Both the position numbers and the translations under genes were made by a program. A DNA stretch of 12,245 nt, taken from contig CAKTZP010000060.1 in NCBI GenBank assembly GCA_934636045.1, forward strand, positions 1 through 12,245. Reading direction: 5' to 3'. Below, in pieces: positions 6,644 through 12,245 of this stretch; the first letter of the stretch is position 1, and the number at the start of each line of letters is the position of its first letter. The DNA comes from an uncultured Oscillospiraceae bacterium (lineage in GTDB: Bacteria; Bacillota; Clostridia; Oscillospirales; Oscillospiraceae). The notes under the pieces were generated by a model. That model did not search any database, was not told where the DNA came from, and was given only the letters and a program-made list of their open reading frames with translations.

Positions 6644-7447
6644 ATGTTTCATAAGGAAAAGCCGCCGTTTTCGGCGGAGCAGGTACAGCCCAAGTGGGAG
6701 GAGCTCGTCCGGCTTGAGCGGCGGCTGCGGCGTAACGCGCTGCTTTGCCACATCTTGCAGCCGGTGGGAACGGTGCTGTTCTCGCTGAACCTGCTGCTGG
6801 CGGCGCTGAATTTCGTCCGCTGCATCGGCGGCGAGCTGCTGCAGCCGTTTTTCAACACCGTGCCGCTGTTTGTGCGGCTGACAGACGGTCTGCCCCATGA
6901 GACGGTCGGCAGCTGCATCGGATTTTTGCTTTGGTTCGGCGTGCTGATCCCGGCGGCGGTCTGCGGCGCCATCACGGGCGTCGTCTATCTGCTCGACCGG
7001 CGCAAGCCGCAGGCCGAGCGCCCGCTGACCGGAAGCCGCGCGCAGTGCGCCAAGGCGCTGGCCAACGAGGGCGAGACGGTTTACATGCTGCGCCGGAGCA
7101 TGCCGCGCTGGTCCGTGTTCGTTGAGGCGGGTGTGGTGACGGCGCTGATGGCGCTGCCGGTGCTCCTGCGCCTGATCGAGATCGCCAAGACGAGCGACCC
7201 GTCGATCCTGCAGCTTACGGTGGGCGCGTGCCTGCTGCTGGTGTGCCTGTTTGTGCTGTACTGGGTCTTTGCGGGGCTTTTGGAGGCCTTTTCCCTGCTG
7301 CTCTCGCTGCTTTATCTCTCGCCCGGCGAGTGGACGCTTTATAAGCAGCACCGCGAGCTGGATGCCTACTGGGAGAGCGTCGACCCGGACGAATTTGCGC
7401 GCCGTGAGCGCGCCGCCGCCGATGCGAAAGCGGGGAAGCGCGCATGA
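6644..7447 (+). CDS. Unrecognised multi-pass membrane protein, co-translated with queH
   Basis: 267 aa; I do not recognise the family. A basic, charged N-terminal stretch (1-35, rich in E/R/K) precedes hydrophobic segments at about 38-58, 91-117, 158-180 and 188-211, with a further hydrophobic stretch at 212-226. That predicts four membrane helices, perhaps five. A basic loop (118-155) and a charged C-terminal tail (228-267) are probably cytoplasmic. No catalytic motif, cysteine cluster or signal peptide is evident. The start is certain: AAGGAGG (6630-6636) lies 7 bases before ATG. It begins 52 bases after ispF with no clear terminator or promoter between, so it may belong to the murD-ispD-ispF transcript. 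Its stop overlaps the queH start (ATGA). Function unknown; the linkage to queH is suggestive only. Confidence 0.85.
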   Translation: MFHKEKPPFSAEQVQPKWEELVRLERRLRRNALLCHILQPVGTVLFSLNLLLAALNFVRCIGGELLQPFFNTVPLFVRLTDGLPHETVGSCIGFLLWFGVLIPAAVCGAITGVVYLLDRRKPQAERPLTGSRAQCAKALANEGETVYMLRRSMPRWSVFVEAGVVTALMALPVLLRLIEIAKTSDPSILQLTVGACLLLVCLFVLYWVFAGLLEAFSLLLSLLYLSPGEWTLYKQHRELDAYWESVDPDEFARRERAAADAKAGKRA

Positions 7448-7989
7448 AAACGCTGCTGCATATCTGCTGCGCGCCGTGCGCCAACCAGTGCATCGACATT
7501 CTGCGCGGCGACGGCGTCGAGCTGACGGGCTTCTGGTACAACCCGAACATCCATCCCTTTACGGAATATCGCAGCCGCCGCAATTGCCTGCGGGAATACG
7601 CGCAGACGATCGAGCTGCCGCTGCTGGAGCGCGACCAATACGCCCTGCGGCCGTTCGTCCGCGAGGTCGCGGCCGATATTGCAAATCGTTGCGTAAAATG
7701 CTATGAAATGCGCCTGTTCGAGACGGCGAGGACCGCCGCCGAGGGCGGCTTTGACAGCTTTACCTCGTCGCTGTTCATCAGTCCGTATCAAAAGCACGAC
7801 CTGATGCGCGAGGTCGCCGAGCGCGCGGCTGCAGAGTACGGGGTGCGGTTTTTGTACCGCGATTTCCGCCCGTACTTCCGCGCCGGGCAGGAGCGCGCCC
7901 GCGAATTAGGCTTTTACATGCAAAAATACTGCGGCTGCGTCTTCTCCGAGGAGGAGCGCTATCTGAAGGAAAGCAAGCGCATTCCGTAA
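7444..7989 (+). CDS. queH: Epoxyqueuosine reductase QueH (DUF208 family)
   Basis: Reduces epoxyqueuosine to queuosine in the wobble position of GUN-anticodon tRNAs; the iron-sulfur alternative to cobalamin-dependent QueG. 181 aa, close to the family norm. Family hallmarks: N-terminal 'HICCAPC' (C8, C9, C12), 'YNPNIHP' (32-38), 'CVKCYEMRL' (C83, C86), 'GFDSFTSSLFISPYQKH' (102-118), 'RDFRPYFRAG' (139-148) and 'YMQKYCGCVFSEEE' (C163, C165). All cysteines expected for the [4Fe-4S] and second metal site appear present. It starts within the stop of the membrane protein gene with only a weak GGGGAAG upstream, so coupling is likely. No other que genes are here, so epoxyqueuosine must be made from genes elsewhere. 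Confidence 0.93.
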   Translation: MKTLLHICCAPCANQCIDILRGDGVELTGFWYNPNIHPFTEYRSRRNCLREYAQTIELPLLERDQYALRPFVREVAADIANRCVKCYEMRLFETARTAAEGGFDSFTSSLFISPYQKHDLMREVAERAAAEYGVRFLYRDFRPYFRAGQERARELGFYMQKYCGCVFSEEERYLKESKRIP

Positions 7990-7996
7990 GCTTCGC

Positions 7997-8022
7997 AAAA
8001 AAGCACGCCGCAGGGCGTGCTT
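7997..8022 (-). terminator. Rho-independent terminator (minus strand), just beyond queH
   Basis: A 9-bp stem (8001-8009 with 8014-8022), loop of four. On the minus strand it runs into T6 (complement of 7997-8002), a classical terminator. On the plus strand only TTC follows, so it is a poor terminator for queH. It begins 12 bases after the queH stop. Confidence 0.75.
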
Positions 8023-8028
8023 CAGACC

Positions 8029-8075
8029 GTCAAAGAGCCCATGCTTTCGCCACGGGAAAGCATGGGCTCTTTGAC
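8029..8075. repeat. 20-bp perfect inverted repeat
   Basis: Arms 8029-8048 and 8056-8075 are exact reverse complements with a 7-base loop (8049-8055). Neither strand has a T run directly after it. It is the middle of three stem-loops between queH and the protease gene. It may be part of a small RNA, part of a terminator cluster or a dispersed intergenic repeat. Confidence 0.85.
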
Positions 8076-8081
8076 AGAGGA

Positions 8082-8113
8082 CGCAGGCGGCTCCGGATTC
8101 GGAGCCGCCTGCG
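8082..8113 (+). terminator. GC-rich hairpin, possible plus-strand terminator of the murD-queH unit
   Basis: A 14-bp perfect, very GC-rich stem (8082-8095 with 8100-8113), loop GATT. On the plus strand it is followed by CTTTCTGTAT, a poor but usable U-rich tail, making it the best plus-strand terminator candidate after queH. On the minus strand it would be the first stem of the candidate small RNA. Confidence 0.5.
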
Positions 8114-8158
8114 CTTTCTGTATAAATATCGGCCTGCTTGCATTGCCACAACCATCTC

Positions 8159-8187
8159 ATCCTATCACAAACGGCTCGGGATGTCAA
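8159..8187 (-). promoter_or_regulatory. Minus-strand sigma-A-type promoter of the candidate small RNA
   Basis: Minus strand: consensus TTGACA (8187-8182), 17-base spacer, TAGGAT (8164-8159; four of six match TATAAT). The predicted start is near 8152. There is no minus-strand protein gene downstream, only the three stem-loops and then queH in antisense. Confidence 0.6.
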
Positions 8188-8205
8188 CAGAGGATCTTGG
8201 ATTAT

Positions 8206-8233
8206 GAATAAACTGAGAATAATTTGTGAATAA
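8206..8233. promoter_or_regulatory. Three GAATAA direct repeats at 11-bp spacing (putative operator)
   Basis: GAATAA occurs at 8206-8211, 8217-8222 and 8228-8233, each 11 bp from the next. Read on the minus strand (TTATTC) they lie 18 bp upstream of the -35 box of the minus-strand promoter, at about -54 to -81 from its start, a usual activator position. They also lie about 50 bp upstream of the -35 box of the protease promoter. Tandem hexamers at 11-bp pitch are typical of OmpR/PhoB-family response-regulator sites. A chance A/T-rich pattern or UP-like element is the alternative. Confidence 0.4.
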
Positions 8234-8282
8234 CGACGCAGCTTTGCTGCACAAGATTGCATAATTATGGAATTATTACAGA

Positions 8283-8311
8283 TTGACAGCGGGCGAGGCG
8301 AGGAGTAAACT
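8283..8311 (+). promoter_or_regulatory. Sigma-A-type promoter of the secreted protease gene
   Basis: Plus strand: consensus TTGACA (8283-8288), 17-base spacer, TAAACT (8306-8311; four of six). The start is expected near 8318, giving an untranslated leader of about 62 bases that carries the AAGGAGG ribosome binding site (8366-8372). Confidence 0.65.
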
Positions 8312-8379
8312 TTGTGCATATTTATTCTTCACACGCGGAAGACCTCGTCGGGAGAATAGAAAAGCAAGGAGGAAAGAAA

Positions 8380-11300
8380 ATGAAAACGTTGGCGAAAAAG
8401 CTGATGGCGTTTGCCCTTTGTCTGGCAATGGTGCTCGGCCTGCTCGTGACCTCTGTCGGTGCTGTGCAGAGTGCTCCGCAGGCGGAGGCCTCGTCCGACA
8501 AGGTCATTTACGCCACAGACAGCAAGACCACCTACGTCCCGGCGGGCTATACTTATGTATATCAGTCCACCGACGGACGGACCTACACGCGCAAGGCGAC
8601 GCAGGATACCTACATTTCCGGCCGCACCCTCAGCGCGACGGAGGCCAAGGCGCTGGTTTCCCTATCCTATGGCGCCGAAAGCACCATCACAACGGACGAC
8701 GGCCAGACGCTGGTGTGCCGCGAATATGACGCGCAGCAGGCGGCTGCCTATTCCGACGCCGTAAAGGCGATCCTGAGCGGCGAGGATTACAGCGCGGGCG
8801 ACAAGATCACCGTCGTGAGCGAGGCGCACGAAAAGGCCGATAAGGTCAAAGTCATTGTTCTGCTCGACGAGCCGTCCGTCAGTGAAATGGACGGCATGAC
8901 CGTTGCGCTGGGCAAGGGTCTCGGCCAGGCCGAGCAGGCCGCCGTGCGGAAGGTGAAGGACGGCCAGTCCTCCGTCATCTCCGCCGCCAAGCGGAAGCTC
9001 GGCAGCAGCATGGAGGTCACGGGTCAGTTCTCCCTCGTGACCAACGCCATCGCCGCGACCGTTTCCTACGGCGACATGAAAACGCTCAGTGAGCTGCCGG
9101 GCGTGAAGAAGGTGTTCCTTTCCCCGTGCTATACCATGCCGGAGATCAACGCCGTGGAAACGGATGCCTCCCAGATCACCACGAATATGAAGTTCGCCGC
9201 CTCCGGAATGGGCGCGAACGCCGCGTGGGATGCGGGCTTTGACGGCACCGGCATGAGTGTCGCCGTAATCGACACCGGCCTGTGCTTTGAAAACCCGACC
9301 TTCGATAAAGAACCGACCGACCCCGATACTGTCGCCTACACCAAGGACGATATCGCCGCCATCCTCGCCGCCAAGACGCTGCACGCCGAGGAGCTGGATG
9401 AAAATACGGCCATCGACACCGTGTATTACAGCAGCAAGGTCCCGTTCGGCTTTAACTACGGCGACGGTGAGGCCAACTTCGGCTCCGACGACGACACCTG
9501 GATGGGGCACGGCACGCACGTTGCCGGCATCATCGCGGGCAACCTGACCGAGGCGGATCAGGAGCAGTTCGACATGACCTATCTCGGCATCGCGCCGGAG
9601 GCGCAGCTGATCGTCATGAAGGTTTTTGACCAGAAGGGCGACTGCTACTTCGACTACCTGATTGCCGCAATTGAGGACGCGATCACGCTCGGCGTGGACT
9701 GCGCGAACCTGTCTCTCGGCATCTCCAGCGGCCCGTATTACTACGAGGGCGTGACTGAGGTCTATGATGCCGCCACCGCAGCGGGCATCAGTGTCTGCGT
9801 TTCCGCCGGTAACGACGGCTTCACCGGCACCGAAAGCCTCTGGGGCGACGAGCAGGTCAAGGCCTCCAGCGTCTCCACCGGCACGCTCGGTATGCCCGGC
9901 ACGTTCGATTCCGTCCTGACGGTCGCCAGCGCCGAAAACGAAGGCGTGAAGTGGCTCAGCGATGTTGGCACACTCGGCTGGTTCAACAAGACCATGGACA
10001 TGGATCAGCTGATGAGCATCAGCGAGCTGGACGGTGTTCCCGAGGGCAAGGGCTTCTATGAGAGCCTGCGCGCGACGGAGCAGCTCGTCGGCGGCACGTA
10101 TGCTTACACCGAATCCATCGACGATTCCGAAGGCAAGATCGTGTTCGTCCCGTTCGAGGGCGGAAACGGCGACGCTGTGATTGCCGCAGCGAAGGCGGCC
10201 GGTGCAGCCGGTGTCGTGTTCTACGACCCGACACCCACCGAGGAGGAAAAGTGGGACTATGTGGATGTTGAGCTGACCAGCTTTGATGTCCCCGCAGCCC
10301 GTGCGAACCTGATCCAGTTTGCGTGGATGAAGGACAACAACGACACCGGTGCCGTCTCCGTGATGGCCGACTGGAACCGCAATAACCTCGCGGGCGAGAT
10401 GTCCTCGTTCTCCTCCTGGGGCCCGACCGAAAGCCTGAGCCTGAAGCCGGAGATCACCGGCATCGGCGGCAATGTGTTCTCCGCTTACTACGGCGATAAT
10501 TTTGCCGTTGCATCCGGCACCTCGATGTCCTCTCCGGCGGTCGCCGCGTCCATGGCGCTGCTGCGGCAGTACCTGAAAAAGACCTCCATCCCGGAAGCCG
10601 ACTATGCCACGGTCGCCAACTGCCTGCTCATGAGCACGGCCACGCCGATCGTCGATGAAGCGAACGGCACCTATTACTTCGTCCGCCGTCAGGGCGCGGG
10701 CCTTGCCAACGTCGGTAACGCCGTGAAGTCCGGCGCGTACATCACCGTCGAGGGCACCGACAAGGCCAAGCTCGAGCTGGGCGACGACAAGGAAAAGACT
10801 GGCACGTATGAAATGACCTTCCGCGTCGTCAACTTCTCCGACAAGGACAAGACCTATGCGCTCAGCGTGCAGGGCCTCGGCCAAGCGGCGGAGGGCGGCC
10901 TCGTCAAGGGCGGCAAGGTCACCTACCTCACGCAGAACTACGCAAAGAAGCTCGACGCGACCTACACCACCAGCCTGACCGACAACAAACTGACCGTCGC
11001 GGCCGGTGCAGCGGCGGAGGTCACCGTGACCCTGCAGCTCTCCGATGCGCAGAAGGCGTATTATGACGAGCGCTTTGAAAACGGCGCCTACGTCGAGGGC
11101 TTCGTCCAGCTCACGAGCACCGATTCCGTCACGCTGTCCGTCCCGTTCCTCGCGTTCTACGGCGACTTCGGCGCGGCTCCCGTTGCCGAGACCGGCAGCT
11201 ACGCGACCACCATGGGCGGCGACCGCGCGTATAACACGGCCGATCAGGTCGTCACCGGCATCTACAGCTACCGCTCCACCAGCGATGATCCCATGCTGAA

Positions 11301-12245
11301 CTGGATGACCGAAAAGGCTTGGCTGGGCGGCACGAGAGCTCCCGGCTACGCCATGCTCCCGATGGATGAATTCAAATTCTCCACGATGAGCAGTGCGTAC
11401 AAGGGCTTCCTGCCGCAGACGGCCGGTATCTCCCCGAACGGCGACTTCTCGCTGGATGAATTCTGCCTGCAGATCGGCCTGCTGCGCAACGTCGATAACA
11501 TCCACTACACCGTTACGAATCTGACCACTGGCGAGATCCTCTCCGAGCAGGACACCGAGTTCATGCAAAAGAGCTATGCCGGCAAGGTTTATGCCGGCGG
11601 CGAGGAGGACTTTGACATGGACTGGTTCTATGCCAAGGGAGTAGACGAGGACGGCGAGGAATACATTGACTATTCCAAGTGCGCCCTGCCGGAGAACACG
11701 CGTGTTTCCGTCAAGGCCGAGATCACCCCGGAATGCAAGACCGCACAGACCCAGACGGTCGAGTTTACGTTCTATGTCGATACCACCGGCCCGATAAGCA
11801 AAAAGCCGACCTTCGGCTATAAGACCGAGGACTACGGCTGGGGCCCGGAGTCGATGTACTCGGTTACTTCGGAATCGGATGAGTTCTGGTGGATGGATTA
11901 CGACACGACCATCTCCATCGATGTCGATGCCGAGACCGGCGAGGTCTTCGCCTCTGCCTTCACCACGACCTACTTCCCGAACCCCGATCCGAACGGCGAG
12001 GGCGTCCATAGCATCGACGAGCACGGCAGCATGATGTTTGAGGGCACGCATACCGAAATCGTTATCGGCTACGACTATGCGGGCAACTGCTCGGCCTACA
12101 CCATTTCCGGCTCGCTGCTCGAAGAAAACATCAGCCTCGCCAGCGAAACGGATTCGATTTACATCGGCGACGAGCTGACCATCCGGAACACCGACACGGA
12201 GGATTACACGGCGCTCCTGAATTGGGAGGTATCTGATCCCGAGAT
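8380..12245 (+). CDS. Large secreted subtilisin-family (S8) protease, 3' end outside window
   Basis: 1288 codons are open with no stop; the gene continues beyond the window. AAGGAGG lies 7 bases before ATG 8380. Visible order: signal peptide 1-28 (MKTLAKKLMAF..., cleavage probably after VGA); an I9-like propeptide at about 153-252 ending 'LPGVKKVFLSP'; an S8 catalytic domain with D298 in 'VAVIDTG', H377 in 'GHGTHVAGI', oxyanion N443 in 'ANLSLG' and S715 in 'ASGTSMSSPAVAA'. A PA-type insert lies between His and Ser (about 587-650); an Fn3-like beta domain spans about 787-930; then 'ISPNGD' near 1017, as in lactocepin/C5a-peptidase-like envelope proteases; a possible Ig-like domain begins near 1265. 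It probably degrades extracellular or host proteins or peptides. Whether it ends in a sorting signal or S-layer repeats cannot be seen. The triad is complete, so it should be active. Confidence 0.9.
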   Translation, partial: MKTLAKKLMAFALCLAMVLGLLVTSVGAVQSAPQAEASSDKVIYATDSKTTYVPAGYTYVYQSTDGRTYTRKATQDTYISGRTLSATEAKALVSLSYGAESTITTDDGQTLVCREYDAQQAAAYSDAVKAILSGEDYSAGDKITVVSEAHEKADKVKVIVLLDEPSVSEMDGMTVALGKGLGQAEQAAVRKVKDGQSSVISAAKRKLGSSMEVTGQFSLVTNAIAATVSYGDMKTLSELPGVKKVFLSPCYTMPEINAVETDASQITTNMKFAASGMGANAAWDAGFDGTGMSVAVIDTGLCFENPTFDKEPTDPDTVAYTKDDIAAILAAKTLHAEELDENTAIDTVYYSSKVPFGFNYGDGEANFGSDDDTWMGHGTHVAGIIAGNLTEADQEQFDMTYLGIAPEAQLIVMKVFDQKGDCYFDYLIAAIEDAITLGVDCANLSLGISSGPYYYEGVTEVYDAATAAGISVCVSAGNDGFTGTESLWGDEQVKASSVSTGTLGMPGTFDSVLTVASAENEGVKWLSDVGTLGWFNKTMDMDQLMSISELDGVPEGKGFYESLRATEQLVGGTYAYTESIDDSEGKIVFVPFEGGNGDAVIAAAKAAGAAGVVFYDPTPTEEEKWDYVDVELTSFDVPAARANLIQFAWMKDNNDTGAVSVMADWNRNNLAGEMSSFSSWGPTESLSLKPEITGIGGNVFSAYYGDNFAVASGTSMSSPAVAASMALLRQYLKKTSIPEADYATVANCLLMSTATPIVDEANGTYYFVRRQGAGLANVGNAVKSGAYITVEGTDKAKLELGDDKEKTGTYEMTFRVVNFSDKDKTYALSVQGLGQAAEGGLVKGGKVTYLTQNYAKKLDATYTTSLTDNKLTVAAGAAAEVTVTLQLSDAQKAYYDERFENGAYVEGFVQLTSTDSVTLSVPFLAFYGDFGAAPVAETGSYATTMGGDRAYNTADQVVTGIYSYRSTSDDPMLNWMTEKAWLGGTRAPGYAMLPMDEFKFSTMSSAYKGFLPQTAGISPNGDFSLDEFCLQIGLLRNVDNIHYTVTNLTTGEILSEQDTEFMQKSYAGKVYAGGEEDFDMDWFYAKGVDEDGEEYIDYSKCALPENTRVSVKAEITPECKTAQTQTVEFTFYVDTTGPISKKPTFGYKTEDYGWGPESMYSVTSESDEFWWMDYDTTISIDVDAETGEVFASAFTTTYFPNPDPNGEGVHSIDEHGSMMFEGTHTEIVIGYDYAGNCSAYTISGSLLEENISLASETDSIYIGDELTIRNTDTEDYTALLNWEVSDPE

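Larger units (their letters stand above)
7996..8152 (-). ncRNA. Candidate small structured RNA, convergent with queH
   Basis: Inferred transcript of about 157 nt on the minus strand. It starts just downstream of a TTGACA-17-TAGGAT promoter (8187-8159) and ends at a GC-rich hairpin followed by T6 (to 7997). From its 5' end it has about 38 bases without obvious strong structure, a 14-bp perfect stem (8082-8113), a 20-bp perfect stem (8029-8075) and the 9-bp terminator stem (8001-8022). It does not resemble 6S RNA, SRP RNA or tmRNA as far as I can tell. The minus-strand open frame across it lacks a ribosome binding site and continues antisense through queH, so a protein product is unlikely. The alternative is that the stems are merely plus-strand terminators after queH; only the third has a weak T-rich tail on that strand. 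Confidence 0.45.

Noticed and set aside
8017..8211. Plus-strand 64-codon frame across the stem-loop cluster
   Set aside because: No ribosome binding site; composition dictated by the inverted repeats.
7906..8319. Minus-strand 137-codon frame covering the stem-loops and the queH 3' end
   Set aside because: Its coding would lie in perfect hairpins and in antisense to queH, no ribosome binding site precedes the ATG near 8158, and that ATG overlaps the -10 box.
8662..12051. Open reading frame of 1129 codons on the minus strand, antisense to the protease gene
   Set aside because: It mirrors the GC-rich third codon positions of the plus-strand gene, has no recognisable domains and a biased R/H/G/V/L/D composition typical of shadow frames. 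The plus strand has signal peptide, triad and RBS.

Overview
The window reads as a core-genome stretch of a GC-rich (by eye about 60% G+C) Gram-positive clostridium, most likely a gut Oscillospiraceae/Ruminococcaceae relative. This placement is an inference. It rests on strong AGGAGG-type ribosome binding sites, TTGACA/TATAAT-type promoters, type-A-looking RNase P RNA, a MurD with the 'NDSI.SSP' variant that I recall from clostridia, and an intergenic hairpin repeat of a kind I recall from Faecalibacterium-like genomes. No phage, transposon, CRISPR or plasmid signature was seen.

Layout. (1) Positions 1-3515, plus strand: the 3' end of dapB, then hisS and aspS, closed by a strong intrinsic terminator. 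A compact repeat with several stem-loops sits between hisS and aspS. (2) Positions 3551-3994, minus strand: the RNase P RNA gene rnpB with its own terminator and a near-perfect promoter, divergent from murD. (3) Positions 4000-7989, plus strand: murD-ispD-ispF with 4-base start/stop overlaps, then after 52 bases an unrecognised membrane protein gene that overlaps queH by 4 bases. MurD makes a peptidoglycan precursor; IspD and IspF are steps of the MEP isoprenoid pathway, which supplies the undecaprenyl carrier used for the same wall; QueH is the last step of queuosine synthesis in tRNA. (4) Positions 7990-8379: a 390-base intergenic region with three consecutive perfect stem-loops, a minus-strand promoter, a set of 11-bp-spaced direct repeats and a plus-strand promoter. 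(5) Positions 8380-12245: the first 1288 codons of a very large secreted subtilisin-family protease, running off the window.

The part most worth a second look is the intergenic region 7990-8379. On the minus strand a TTGACA-17-TAGGAT promoter faces a roughly 157-base stretch that ends in a GC-rich hairpin followed by T6. Together these look like a complete transcription unit for an undescribed small structured RNA convergent with queH. Three GAATAA hexamers at exact 11-bp spacing lie between that promoter and the protease promoter, resembling an OmpR/PhoB-type response-regulator site. Everything else is conserved housekeeping content with small peculiarities (start codon choice in murD, unusual residues in IspF, back-to-back rnpB/murD promoters).
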